From Hyphomonadaceae bacterium (GTDB taxonomy: Bacteria; Pseudomonadota; Alphaproteobacteria; Caulobacterales; Hyphomonadaceae): 64,000 bases of DNA. This document shows positions 27,389 to 39,145 of the stretch, piece after piece. The notes under the pieces were generated by a model. That model ran no database searches and was not told the DNA's origin. It was given only the letters and a program-made list of their open reading frames with translations. The position numbers and the translations under genes were made by a program. Location of the stretch: contig JANSWU010000002.1 in NCBI GenBank assembly GCA_024743315.1, positions 186,001 through 250,000 on the forward strand, in the 5' to 3' direction. Numbering within the stretch: position 1 is the first letter of the stretch; each line of letters starts with the position of its first letter.

Positions 27389-28210
27389 ATGGCCACGAAA
27401 CTGACGATCCCTGAGCTTTTACAAGACAGCATCGACCGCATGCAGCGGCTGATTGTGCCGTCTTTGCCATTTGCGGCCTCGTTCGCTGTTGCCTCGGGTG
27501 TCCTGATCTGGGCGGCAAATGTATTGCCGGAAGGCGGCTCTGGCTTTGCCGCGTTCAGCGCGCTGTTCTTTTTGACCTTATTCGCGCACAGCCTGTTTTC
27601 CGTCGCGATGTATCATGCCGTCTTACCGGCTCGGTCCGGCAAGCTCGGAGCGGCGTGGAAGCTCACGCTGGCCTGGATTCTGGTTTTCGTGATCGCGGCA
27701 ATTGCGGGCAGCATGATCACGCTGTTTTTTGCCCTCATCGGCGCAAGCCTCGGTGTCGGCACCAGTGAGGATGTTGGCAATATCTCCGACATGACGGCGC
27801 AAATGCGCGAAGGCGGGACGTTCTGGCCGCTGTTTATGCTGTTTCTGGCCACCCTGTTTGGCCTGTTCTGGTTCGCTGTGCGGTTGATGACCTTCGCTGC
27901 CGCAACCTCGGCGCGCGGCACCGTGCACGTCTTGCGTACCTGGTATTGGACAAAAGGGTACTTTCGGGTGCTCGGCCCGTTGATGCTTGGTCTTGTGGTT
28001 GTTCCGATTGCCGCTTTGGGGCAACTTGCAGGCGTTGTCAGTGGGATCGTGTTCGGTCCTGAACCGACACCGGTCCAGGCGGGCCTGTCGACGGCTCTGG
28101 CGATGATCATTCTGTTGCCGTCAGCCTGGCTCGGACATGGCTTTGCCGCGTCCGTCTTTGCCCGGCTGGCACCTGAGGACACGGATCAGACGACAACGCC
28201 CGCCTCGTAA
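27389..28210 (+). CDS. Multi-pass membrane protein, unknown function
   Basis: Several long hydrophobic segments; follows MAPEG gene by 6 nt. Confidence 0.7.
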   Translation: MATKLTIPELLQDSIDRMQRLIVPSLPFAASFAVASGVLIWAANVLPEGGSGFAAFSALFFLTLFAHSLFSVAMYHAVLPARSGKLGAAWKLTLAWILVFVIAAIAGSMITLFFALIGASLGVGTSEDVGNISDMTAQMREGGTFWPLFMLFLATLFGLFWFAVRLMTFAAATSARGTVHVLRTWYWTKGYFRVLGPLMLGLVVVPIAALGQLAGVVSGIVFGPEPTPVQAGLSTALAMIILLPSAWLGHGFAASVFARLAPEDTDQTTTPAS

Positions 28211-29397
28211 AGCGCTTTGATCGTTTCGGCGTCATAGCCGATTGAGGCTAGCACATCCTTAGAATGCTCGCCCATGCGCGGTGAAGCCCCCTTGGGCCCA
28301 TCATTTGCGCCCGGAAAGCGGATCGGAGAGGCCGGGGATGAGAATGTTGAGCCGTCGCCGCTCGCGCTCGGCACCTGGGTGATACCACCGGCGGCTTTGA
28401 CTTGCGGATCCTTGGCAACCTCCGCCAGTGTTTGCACCGGCGCCCAGGCAATCGCTTCGGCGTCCAGGCGTTCGGCGATTTCGGCTTTGGTATATTTGCC
28501 GAACGCTTCGTCCATCAGGGTGACGAGTTCGGCTGCATTGGCCCGGCGCGATTTTCCGGTCGTGTAGCGCTCATCCTCGATCAGGTCTTCGCGATCCATT
28601 ACCCGGCAAAGCGGCGCCCAATCGACATTACCTTGGCGCGAAACGATGCAAATCCAGCTCTCATCCTTGGTCTTGAAGAAGTTCATCAAAGGCTGGATCT
28701 GCTCATGCCGCGACTTGGTCGAGCCAATCCGGCCGAAAAACAGCTGGATGGCGAAATCCGAGCCAAGCGCGAACAAGGCGGCGCGGAGCAGGGAGGCTTC
28801 GACCAGCTGTCCTTCGCCGGTGCGCTGGGCTTTGACCAAAGCGGCGCAAATCCCCGCGGCCGCAGCCATACTGGTCGTGTGATCGCCAAAGGCGGTGCGC
28901 AAAGCGAACGGGTCTTGGCCCTTGGGTACTGTCAATTGCCCGACCCCGGCGCGCGACCAGAAGGAGGCGACATCAAAGCCAGGTTTGTCGGCATCCGGGC
29001 CTTCGAGACCATAGCCGGTCAGCGTGCAATAAACGAGTTTTGGATTGATCGCGTGCAGGCTGGCATAATCAAGTCCAGAGCGGCTCAACCCCCCGGGCCG
29101 GACATTGGTCAGAAACACATCAGCATCACCGGCCAATTCGCGCAGGATTTTCTGACCTTCTTCGGTACGGGTGTCGAGGACGATGGATTTCTTGCCGCGA
29201 TTGTCGAAATCGAAGACTGGATTGTCCTGAATATCGGTCCCGATCGTGCTGAAGAAGTTGCGGATCGGATCTCCGCCGGGCGGTTCGATCTTGATCACAT
29301 CGGCGCCCCAATCGCTCAGGATGCCGCCTGCGCCGGGGGCTGCCATATAGGTGGCATGCTCAATCACTTTTATCCCGTCTAACATCGCGTTTCCCAT
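28186..29397 (-). CDS. CaiB/BaiF CoA-transferase family protein
   Basis: MLDGIKVIEHATYMAAPGAGGILSDWGADVIKIEPPGGDPIRN; LDTRTEEGQKILREL. Confidence 0.94.
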   Translation of the reverse strand: MGNAMLDGIKVIEHATYMAAPGAGGILSDWGADVIKIEPPGGDPIRNFFSTIGTDIQDNPVFDFDNRGKKSIVLDTRTEEGQKILRELAGDADVFLTNVRPGGLSRSGLDYASLHAINPKLVYCTLTGYGLEGPDADKPGFDVASFWSRAGVGQLTVPKGQDPFALRTAFGDHTTSMAAAAGICAALVKAQRTGEGQLVEASLLRAALFALGSDFAIQLFFGRIGSTKSRHEQIQPLMNFFKTKDESWICIVSRQGNVDWAPLCRVMDREDLIEDERYTTGKSRRANAAELVTLMDEAFGKYTKAEIAERLDAEAIAWAPVQTLAEVAKDPQVKAAGGITQVPSASGDGSTFSSPASPIRFPGANDGPKGASPRMGEHSKDVLASIGYDAETIKALYEAGVVV

Positions 29398-29498
29398 CTC
29401 TTATGTCCGTCCCGATTTCTTGTTTGGTAAACCAGGTATTAACCCGCTCAGTTCATTTATTCACAAATCAGAATCGGTGACAGGGATTACGCCGCGAT

Positions 29499-30647
29499 AT
29501 GACTGTACAAAGCATGCGACCGGAACTCAGCGAGAACGACATAATTCGCTTAATGAAAGGCGAAACGTCGGAGGAGCGCGCCACCGTTGCCCATCGTCTC
29601 TGCCGCCGGATCGCGACGGATGTGTTGAGCGATGGCGAACGCCAGTACGCCGATGAAATTATTCAGATTTTGGCCAAGGATACGGCAGAACTCGTACGCC
29701 GTACTTTATCAGTCACACTCCGAAATTCACCGCGCCTGCCTCACAGTGTAGCGGTGCAACTGGCCCAGGACGTCGAGTCGGTTGCGATTCCACTGCTCGA
29801 AAACTCACCTGTTTTCTCGGATGAAGACCTGATTGAACTCGTTCTCTCAGTGACAGCCGCCAAGCAAGCTGCAATCGCCGGTCGGGCCAGCATTTCGGGG
29901 CCGCTATCGGAGGTGATCTGTGAGCATGCGGCCGAAATCGCGGTCGAAACCATCGCGTCCAATCCCGGCGCAGACCTCACCGATCGCGCCTTTGAGCATT
30001 CTATTGAACGCTTTCCGGCCAACCAGTCCATGCATGAAGGCCTGGTCCTGCGCGATCATATCCCGGTCCATATTGCCGAGAAAATGGTCTCACTGGTCTC
30101 TGGCCAGGTCTTTGACTTACTCATCAACCGGCATGAGTTACCGGCGCAAATGGCGATTGATCTCGCCGCCGGTGCGCGCGAGCGGGCAACGATTGATCTG
30201 GTGGAACAGGCTGGGCGAACCAATGATCTGTCGCGCTTTGTCTCCCAGCTCAATCTCAATGGCCGTTTGACCCATTCCCTGATCATGCGCGCGCTTTGTG
30301 TCGGCCATATGCCCTTTGTGGAGCATGCCTTGGCGGAGCTTTCCGGCGTGCCGCATTCGCGCGCCTGGCTGATGATCCATGATGCTGGGCCGCTCGGCTT
30401 GCAAGCGATTTTCGATCGTGCGGGCCTGCATCGCAAATTGCTGCCAGCCTTCCGCGCCGCAGTCAAAGTCTTTCATGAGCTTGAGCTCGATGGCGAAGCG
30501 AATGACAAGGCGCGGTTCAGAATGCGCATGATCGAGCGCGTGCTGACGCAGTTCCAGGCCATCCCGAAAGATGATCTCGATTATCTTCTCGAAAAGCTCG
30601 ATGCGTATGCCGAGCAAGCCAAATTGCGCGAAGAAAGCGCCGCTTAG
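29499..30647 (+). CDS. DUF2336 domain-containing protein
   Basis: Alpha-helical repeat protein; VAIPLLENSPVFSDEDLIELV typical of DUF2336. Confidence 0.8.
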   Translation: MTVQSMRPELSENDIIRLMKGETSEERATVAHRLCRRIATDVLSDGERQYADEIIQILAKDTAELVRRTLSVTLRNSPRLPHSVAVQLAQDVESVAIPLLENSPVFSDEDLIELVLSVTAAKQAAIAGRASISGPLSEVICEHAAEIAVETIASNPGADLTDRAFEHSIERFPANQSMHEGLVLRDHIPVHIAEKMVSLVSGQVFDLLINRHELPAQMAIDLAAGARERATIDLVEQAGRTNDLSRFVSQLNLNGRLTHSLIMRALCVGHMPFVEHALAELSGVPHSRAWLMIHDAGPLGLQAIFDRAGLHRKLLPAFRAAVKVFHELELDGEANDKARFRMRMIERVLTQFQAIPKDDLDYLLEKLDAYAEQAKLREESAA

Positions 30648-31357
30648 GCGTCAGCCCGCATCCGGAACCCGTATTCGACGCCGAGCTCGTTGAGGTAATA
30701 CGTGTCGCGCCAATTGGCGTTTTCCGCGATGACCAGCATGCCGGCGCAAGCGGCGGCATCAATCCGGTCCTGCAGGGCTTCATCCCCTTCAATTTTCCGC
30801 GCATCAACGCGCAAACTGTCGAGCAGAATGCGCAGATTGTGGTCGAGCGGCGCCTGCCACGACCGTGTCGAGTTTAGCGATACTCGGAACCCACACTTGC
30901 GCAGGGCTTCGATCCCGGACTGCGCGCTGCGGGCGGCTGGCAGCGCCAGCGCTGCGTCCTGAACCTCGAGGCAGATTTCTTGTGGGCACAACTTGGTCCG
31001 CGCAATGGCGGCGTCGCAGGCCAAAGCCGTGTCCGGGTGGATCAGGGCGACCAAAGGTAATTCAACGATCACAGGGCGCTCGACGGTACGATTGTGCGCG
31101 TCATGCGCCACAGCTTCGAGATGTTCGGCCATCCATTGCGCAGGAGTGGCGGCCTCGCTGCCTTCTGCAGCGAGGGCCGCCGGTCCGAAAACCGCACGCT
31201 CTTCGAAGCGCTTCTCGGTTTCGGCAAACAAAAGCACGGCATCGCCTGTTTCCAGGTGCATGACGGGCAGAAGCCGGTTGCGAAGTGGGGGCGCTGTTTG
31301 CGCGCCGCTGAGGCTGAGTGGAGTAGGGCGCATTCTGCTTCCGTGACGTTGCGACAA
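30644..31357 (-). CDS. Degenerate EAL-like domain protein (predicted non-catalytic); true start may be internal
   Basis: ICLEVQDAAL...GIEALRKCGFRVSLNSTRSWQAPLDHNLRILLDSLRVDARKI aligns by eye with LELEITE...LRxLGVRLALDDFGTGYSSL...LPVDxLKID. Confidence 0.6.
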   Translation of the reverse strand: MSQRHGSRMRPTPLSLSGAQTAPPLRNRLLPVMHLETGDAVLLFAETEKRFEERAVFGPAALAAEGSEAATPAQWMAEHLEAVAHDAHNRTVERPVIVELPLVALIHPDTALACDAAIARTKLCPQEICLEVQDAALALPAARSAQSGIEALRKCGFRVSLNSTRSWQAPLDHNLRILLDSLRVDARKIEGDEALQDRIDAAACAGMLVIAENANWRDTYYLNELGVEYGFRMRADA

Positions 31358-31446
31358 GCCTCGTACCTACAGAAACATAGTTGAAATCACGCGCACATCG
31401 GTGTGAGGATTTCTGGCAAATTTGATCAAACTTTTTCGGAGTGCCC

Positions 31447-32259
31447 ATGTCAGAGCCAGCCGAGCCTCGCCTGTCCGCCACAATCCTCCTCTTGCGCGAC
31501 CAGCCCGACCTGCAAGTGCTGATGGTGAAGCGTCATTATGAGATCGATTTTGCGTCGGGCGCGCTTGTCTTTCCAGGTGGCAAGGCAAATGAAGAAGATG
31601 AGGACCCGGCCTGGGCAGATTGGACCGATGGGGATTTCCACGGTGAAGAACAGGCGGCCCGGATCTCCGCCATTCGCGAGGCTTATGAAGAAGCCGGGAT
31701 CATACTCGCGCGTCGGAAGGCAGCGCGAGGCTCTGAAGCAGCATTGGTGGGCCAGGATGTTGTCGATACGCTTGCGCCGATGCGCGGCCCAGTAGATCGC
31801 CGCGAAGCGAGTTTCCTGGACCTGATCAAACAGCACGACCTGGTCCTGGCGCTCGATGCGCTGGTGCATTTCGGGCATTGGATCACGCCGACCATGATGC
31901 CGAAACGGTTCGATACGCATTTCTATCTCGCCGCAACGCCGCCAGACCAAGTGGCCGAGCAGGATGGCCGCGAGACCACGGAGGCGGTCTGGCTCGGTCC
32001 AAAGGAAGCCCTCGACATGGAGGCTGCCGGGGCCGCAACGATCATTTTCCCGACCCGAATGAACCTCGGCAAGCTCGCCGAAACCCCGAACGTAGCCGCG
32101 GCGCTCGATCGCTTTTCATCTGAGCCGGTGGTCACGGTCTTGCCGGAGATCGGCAAGGATGAGACGGGCGACCCGTGCCTGCACATTCCAGAAGAGGCCG
32201 GCTATATCCAGGTCACCGAGCCGCTGAAGCGCGTCGCCAATGTCGCGAAAAGCAAATGA
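31447..32259 (+). CDS. NUDIX hydrolase
   Basis: ALVFPGGKANEED...AIREAYEEAGI Nudix box. Confidence 0.88.
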   Translation: MSEPAEPRLSATILLLRDQPDLQVLMVKRHYEIDFASGALVFPGGKANEEDEDPAWADWTDGDFHGEEQAARISAIREAYEEAGIILARRKAARGSEAALVGQDVVDTLAPMRGPVDRREASFLDLIKQHDLVLALDALVHFGHWITPTMMPKRFDTHFYLAATPPDQVAEQDGRETTEAVWLGPKEALDMEAAGAATIIFPTRMNLGKLAETPNVAAALDRFSSEPVVTVLPEIGKDETGDPCLHIPEEAGYIQVTEPLKRVANVAKSK

Positions 32260-33056
32260 CGCAGCGGTTTGCAGACTGCGTTCGCATTGACCGAGACGGG
32301 GCGGTTGCCACGGTGACACTGGACCGCGGTGATGGTCGCAATGCGCTGTCTCTGAAAGCCATGCAGGCGTTGATCGATGCGGCGGCTGCACTGAAAGCCG
32401 ACACAGAAATCCAGGCTGTCATCCTGACCAGCGCCGGTGCCTTCACGGCGGGGGCCGATCTGAAGGATCCAGACCGCGCGGCGATCGCAGACAAAACGCG
32501 GCTCGAGCAACGCCAATCGTTAAAGCTCGGACCAGACATGTGCGCCGCCTGGGAATCGCTGGAACAGATCACCATCGCGGCGATTGAGCGATATTGCATT
32601 GGTGGTGGGGTCGCGCTCGCTGTCGCCTGCGATCATCGTATCGTCGCAGAAGATGCATTCTTTCGGCTGCCCGAGATCCCGCTCGGGATGAATATGAGCT
32701 GGCAAACCAATCCGCGCACGGTCGCTCTGATTGGGCCGTCACGCGCGAAACAGTTCACCATCCTAGGCGAACGATGCAGCGCCGCGACCGCGCTTGAATG
32801 GGGGCTGGCCGATCAGGTGGTTCCCGTTGGCGAAGCGCGACAAGCGGCCGAGGCCCTGGCGGCGCGGTATGCTAAAGTCCCGCCAATCGCGCTGCGCATG
32901 ACCAAGCAGGCGATCAATGTCGCGGCCAATCCGCTCGGGCATGCGACCAGTTTTATGGATCGTGACCAGTTCGCGTTCGCGTCGACCACGAATGATCAAC
33001 GCGAAGCAATCCAGGCCTTCCTCGAGAAACGCGACCCGGCCTTTAAAGGCGACTAG
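32256..33056 (+). CDS. Enoyl-CoA hydratase/isomerase family protein
   Basis: ATGA overlap with NUDIX stop; AGAFTAGADLKD; IAAIERYCIGGGVALAVACDHRIV. Confidence 0.92.
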   Translation: MTQRFADCVRIDRDGAVATVTLDRGDGRNALSLKAMQALIDAAAALKADTEIQAVILTSAGAFTAGADLKDPDRAAIADKTRLEQRQSLKLGPDMCAAWESLEQITIAAIERYCIGGGVALAVACDHRIVAEDAFFRLPEIPLGMNMSWQTNPRTVALIGPSRAKQFTILGERCSAATALEWGLADQVVPVGEARQAAEALAARYAKVPPIALRMTKQAINVAANPLGHATSFMDRDQFAFASTTNDQREAIQAFLEKRDPAFKGD

Positions 33057-34320
33057 CGCTTATAGGCGAGCGGCTTTTCGGACTCATCGAGGTTGAGATA
33101 GCGATCCCGTAATTTGGTTTGCCGGCTTGTCAAAGATTGCGGCTCGCCATTGATAAAGATTGAGGACGGAGCGCTGGAGACTTCCAGAGGGTCACCGTCC
33201 CAGACGACAATGTCTGCGCGATTGCCGCGTTCAATGCTGCCGACCCCATCCATATCGAATATGGCGGCTGGGACGACGGTCATTGCCGCCATGGCATCAT
33301 CAAAGCTGACACCATTGGCGACCGCATTGCCGGCGGATTGCAGCACCAGTCGAGACTGATGCCCACTATTGCCAAGATGAGCAAAGGCGGTCGGCACGCC
33401 TGCCTCGATCAGGCGCTCCGCATTGCGGCTGGTGGCGCCGAGTTGCGAGAAACTGGCCGGCAAGTTGGAGAACGGATCGACGATCACAGGGATATTCGCC
33501 GCCGCCAATTCATCAGCCACCATCCAGCCTTCATCGGCACCGACAATTGCGACATCGAGATTCGGGTTCTCAGCCTTGAGATCGATGACCAAACGCAGAT
33601 CACTCGCCCGATGCGCCGAGACGAGCATCAATTGCTGGCCGCGGACAGCTGGCCCAAAGGCCTGAGCATCAGCGCGGGTCAGCGCATCACCTTCATTATG
33701 CGCCATGAAGCGGGCCGGATAGCCCCGTGCGTCGGCAAACGCGCCGCGCAGTGCCGACCAGGCAGCAGGGCGCGACCCACCGGCCAAGTCCGCGCCGCCT
33801 TCGCCGAGATTAATATAGACAAAGGCCCGCTCATTCGAGATCGAACCCGGGCTGCCGGACGTGTCAGCGAGGAAGCCCTGACCAGCAATCATCGATGCGC
33901 CATTAGACGGCGCGACGGCGATCCGGGTCACGCCTTCGATCCGGGTCACAGCCACTGGCGTCGCGGCCGGGTTGAACCCGTCCGCCGCGCGCAAGGCGAC
34001 AGAGAAAGGCGATCCACCCGCGCTGGTATCATTGGTCGAGTCTTCGGCGCCGACTTCAACCGTGCCAACTCTTGAGAACGGTGCGATGATGCCCGGTGTC
34101 ACCCAATTGCCGCCAACATCAATGGTCTGGGTGCCGCTGGGCGCAGCGAAATTCACGCCCATGCCCTCAATCACGCCATCAGAAATGTAGATGGTCGCAT
34201 TGTCGAGGGTGCCGGCACTTGTGCCGGTCCAGACCTTGGCATTGACGATAGCCACGTCCTGCGCGGCAGCGGTGGCGGCAAGGCTCAGCATGGCCGCCGT
34301 CGAGAGGAGAAGTTTGCGGA

Positions 34321-34324
<4 letters not shown>
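33053..34324 (-). CDS. Amidohydrolase-family periplasmic protein lacking the HxH motif (predicted pseudoenzyme)
   Basis: Signal peptide; GGNWVTPGIIAPFSRVG where PGIIDxHxH is expected; C-terminal GSIERGNRADIVVWDGDPLE. Confidence 0.82.
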
Positions 34325-35736
<1,412 letters not shown>

Positions 35737-35808
35737 TTAGAGGTCTCGCAAATATCTATGCGGACCAGTGTGTTGCTTTTGCTGCGCTTGGCAAGCGAAA
35801 ATCCGGGA

Positions 35809-36741
35809 TCAGTAGAGTTCGCGCACGCAATTTTCCAATTGCGTATCAAGCTCGAACGTGACCGGGGTGGGTGAGGTGCGGGGGCCTTTTTGAGTCGCGG
35901 CTTTATGAGCCCGCGCAAAGGCGGCTTTGGCGACCGCGAACGGGCCAACCTGCGCGCCAATCTTGGGCGATAGAGGGGTGCTTCGCCGGATCAGCTTATT
36001 GGTATAGATCGCATTGGCCTGCACAAAACTGCTCAGCGTCTGGTATTCGCAAGACAGGGAGACATTTAAGCAGTCGGCATTTTCGACCCGGTGTGGCATG
36101 AATTGCGGCCAGGTCAGGCCCATGCCGGGTTCCAGATCATAGACCGTCGCGGTTTGATCATAGGCCTTGCGATAGGGCAGCTCTTCCTCGCGCGACATGT
36201 GCACAATATCCTCAATGAAAGCCGACGGCGCGACGGCTTCATTGCGCGGATACATCCATAAGCGCTTCTGGCCACGCATCTGGAACAGGGCGACCATCGG
36301 AATGTCCAAGTGATAATGCACTTTCACTTTGGGTGAGGAAATCAGGACCGAGACGTCGCGTTTGCGGGTCTTACGACCGGTGGCGTCTTCCAAGCTGCCA
36401 TAGATCGCGTCGGCGATGGGCTCGAGGTCTGGCACATCAATATTGGCGCGCCGCATGTTGAGCCAGATATGGCCGCGTTTGACCGCGTCGACAATCTCTG
36501 CGCCGCTAAGCTTAGGGGCTCGGCCGCGCAGCGCCGAATTCACGCCTTCGCCTTCCTGGCCAAAGGTCCAAATATCGAGGTTTTGACGCGGATAGACATC
36601 GAGCAGATGCGCGAGCCCATCATCCATGAACAAGTCCGTTTTGAAGACATCATGCTCGGCCAGCAGCACGTCCTTGCCAAAGCCTGTCTCGGATTGATCT
36701 TGCCAGCGCACAAACATGCTCTTCCCTCGCAGATGCGTCAT
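35809..36741 (-). CDS. Cupin-like/JmjC-type (2OG-Fe(II)) domain protein
   Basis: VHYHLDIPMVALFQMRGQKRLWMYP (HxD region) ... TWPQFMPHRVEN (distal His). Confidence 0.65.
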   Translation of the reverse strand: MTHLRGKSMFVRWQDQSETGFGKDVLLAEHDVFKTDLFMDDGLAHLLDVYPRQNLDIWTFGQEGEGVNSALRGRAPKLSGAEIVDAVKRGHIWLNMRRANIDVPDLEPIADAIYGSLEDATGRKTRKRDVSVLISSPKVKVHYHLDIPMVALFQMRGQKRLWMYPRNEAVAPSAFIEDIVHMSREEELPYRKAYDQTATVYDLEPGMGLTWPQFMPHRVENADCLNVSLSCEYQTLSSFVQANAIYTNKLIRRSTPLSPKIGAQVGPFAVAKAAFARAHKAATQKGPRTSPTPVTFELDTQLENCVRELY

Positions 36742-37094
36742 CTCGTTTCCCGTAGAGAAGCAAGATCAGGGCCAATTCGCGTGATAGGAGAAAAATGGAC
36801 TTTTGTTCGCGCCCGCGGTTAATATTCGTAACACAATCAGCGGTTTAAGAACCTGTTTTACGCTTAAAAGTGCGAATTTGTGGACGCTCGGAGCGTGAAA
36901 TCGAGACGCCTCGCTAATGATGCCTCGGCCGCTTTCTGAGACCTTGAATTGATACTCCGCCGCATCTGCGCGGGGAAACAAACGGGGTCGCAAGTGATGC
37001 GCTTAGATTTCGGCTCTGGATTTCGAAAACGTGTTTCAAATTGTGCCAAGTTCGGTGCCGATGTGGCGCCGGGGTGGGGGGAATTGCTGAAGGG

Positions 37095-39092
37095 CTAGAT
37101 ATCTAGCTCTTCAGCAAAATGCGCGTTTTCCTGAATGAAGCGGTACCGATGCTCGGCCTTTTTGCCCATCAGCGTGTCGATCAGCTCGGCGGGCTTGGCT
37201 TCGGTTAGCTCATCAATGCTGTCGGGCAGGGTGATCCGGGCGAGGGTCCGGGTTTCCGGGTTCATCGTTGTCTCTTTGAGCTGAGACGGGTTCATTTCAC
37301 CAAGGCCCTTAAAGCGGCTGAGTTCGACCTTTTGATTGGGTTTGAACTCGAGCTCCATCAGGAGCTCTTTGTCCTCGTCATCCATCGCATAGACCGATTT
37401 ACCCTTGTAAGAGAGCTTATATAGCGGCGGCATCGCCATATAGAGGCGACCGCTTTCGATCAGGCCGGGCGTCATTTTGTAGAAGAAGGTAATCAGCAGG
37501 GCGGCGATATGTGCGCCATCCACGTCAGCGTCGGTCATGATGATGATCTTTTCATAGCGCAGATCATCGATATTGAAGCGTGAGCCAGTGCCGGTGCCGA
37601 GGGCGAGTAGCAGGTCCTGTAGCTCCTGATTCTTGTCCATCTTGTCAGCCGTGGCCGAGGCAACATTCAAGATTTTCCCGCGTAACGGCAGGATGGCCTG
37701 GGTCTTACGGTCCCGTGCCTGTTTGGCGGAGCCGCCGGCTGAGTCACCCTCAACCAGAAACAGTTCAGTGTCGCCTTTATTGTCGGAGCAATCGGCGAGC
37801 TTACCCGGCAGCCGCAGTTTCTTGGTCGCCGATTTGCGCGCAACTTCCTTGGCCTTGCGACGCCGGGCGCGTTCATCGGCGCGCTCAATCGCCCATGTCA
37901 GGAGTTTGTCGGCTTCTTTCGGGCTGGCCGCGAGCCAGTGGTCGAAGCGGTCACGAACCGAGTTCTCAACCAGGCGGAAGGCGGCGGTCGTGGATAGTTT
38001 GTCCTTGGTCTGGCCAACGAATTCCGGATTGCGGATGAAGACGGACAAAAGCAGGCCGGAATGGCCCATAATATCGTCTGCGGTGATCGACGTGCCCTTT
38101 TTCTGGCCGGTCAGCTCGGCATAATTGCGCATGCCTTTCGTGATGGCAGAGCGGAAGCCTGCCTCATGCGTGCCGCCATCCGGGGTCGGGATCGTGTTAC
38201 AGTAAGAGCGCGCAAACCCATCGGTTTCACCGAATCCGGCCGCGGTCCAGGCAATCGCCCATTCAACCTTGCCGTCCTCGGTTTCAACGAGACCGGCAAA
38301 ATGCTGTTCGGTAATCGTCGCCTTGCCTTTGAACACCTCGTCGAGCTGGTCGGCGAGACCATTCGGATAAGACAGGGTTTTCTCTGCTGGGACTTTGGAA
38401 TCTTCTGGCAGCAGCTCCGGGTCGCATTTCCAGCGCACTTCAACGCCGCGATAGAGATACGCTTTCGAGCGTGTCATCTGGAACAGGCGCTGCGGCTTGA
38501 AGCGCAGCTTCTCACCGAAAATCTCGAAATCCGGCTTAAATCGGACGGTCGTGCCGCGGCGGTTCGGGGCCGCGCCCATCAGCTCCAGCGGACCCGTCAC
38601 TTTGCCGCGTTCAAAAGCCTGGAAATAAAGCTTCTTGTCGCGTGCGACTTCGACTTCCATACGCTCAGACAGGGCGTTCACGACTGAAGACCCGACACCG
38701 TGCAGGCCGCCGGCGGTCTCATAGGCCTTGTTGGAGAATTTCCCCCCGGCGTGGAGCGTCGTCATGATAACTTCCAGCGCTGACTTGCCAGGATATTTCG
38801 GATGCTCGCCGACCGGGATACCGCGGCCATTATCGATCACTTCGACATACCCGTCGGTTCGCAAGTGAACCTCGATGCGTGTGGCGTGGCCGGCCACGGC
38901 TTCGTCCATGGAATTGTCGAGGATTTCCGCGAAAAGGTGATGGTAGGCGCGCTCATCGGTGCCACCAATGTACATGCCCGGGCGTTTCCGCACCGGTTCA
39001 AGGCCTTCCAGGACCTCAATGTCTTTCGCGCTATAGCCAGAAGGATCAGTTTTCATATCGTCAAACAGGTTTGATTGCTTTGCAGCGCCCAT
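37095..39092 (-). CDS. parE: DNA topoisomerase IV subunit B (ORF open to 39134)
   Basis: VLEGLEPVRKRPGMYIGGTDERAYHHLFAEILDNSMDEA; TLHAGGKF; LVEGDSAGGSAKQARDRKTQAILPLRGKILNV. Confidence 0.97.
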   Translation of the reverse strand: MGAAKQSNLFDDMKTDPSGYSAKDIEVLEGLEPVRKRPGMYIGGTDERAYHHLFAEILDNSMDEAVAGHATRIEVHLRTDGYVEVIDNGRGIPVGEHPKYPGKSALEVIMTTLHAGGKFSNKAYETAGGLHGVGSSVVNALSERMEVEVARDKKLYFQAFERGKVTGPLELMGAAPNRRGTTVRFKPDFEIFGEKLRFKPQRLFQMTRSKAYLYRGVEVRWKCDPELLPEDSKVPAEKTLSYPNGLADQLDEVFKGKATITEQHFAGLVETEDGKVEWAIAWTAAGFGETDGFARSYCNTIPTPDGGTHEAGFRSAITKGMRNYAELTGQKKGTSITADDIMGHSGLLLSVFIRNPEFVGQTKDKLSTTAAFRLVENSVRDRFDHWLAASPKEADKLLTWAIERADERARRRKAKEVARKSATKKLRLPGKLADCSDNKGDTELFLVEGDSAGGSAKQARDRKTQAILPLRGKILNVASATADKMDKNQELQDLLLALGTGTGSRFNIDDLRYEKIIIMTDADVDGAHIAALLITFFYKMTPGLIESGRLYMAMPPLYKLSYKGKSVYAMDDEDKELLMELEFKPNQKVELSRFKGLGEMNPSQLKETTMNPETRTLARITLPDSIDELTEAKPAELIDTLMGKKAEHRYRFIQENAHFAEELDI

Positions 39093-39145
39093 AATGGTTT
39101 TCTCCCCGTAAGCCCATTCGCCCACTGATTCCAAGGATTTCCATC

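Noticed and set aside
28402-29382. 326-aa plus-strand ORF opposite the CoA-transferase
   Set aside because: Shadow ORF of a clear CaiB/BaiF gene
36766-37049. Short ORFs (60-75 aa) in the parE/JmjC-like gap
   Set aside because: No RBS/motif support; composition not convincingly coding
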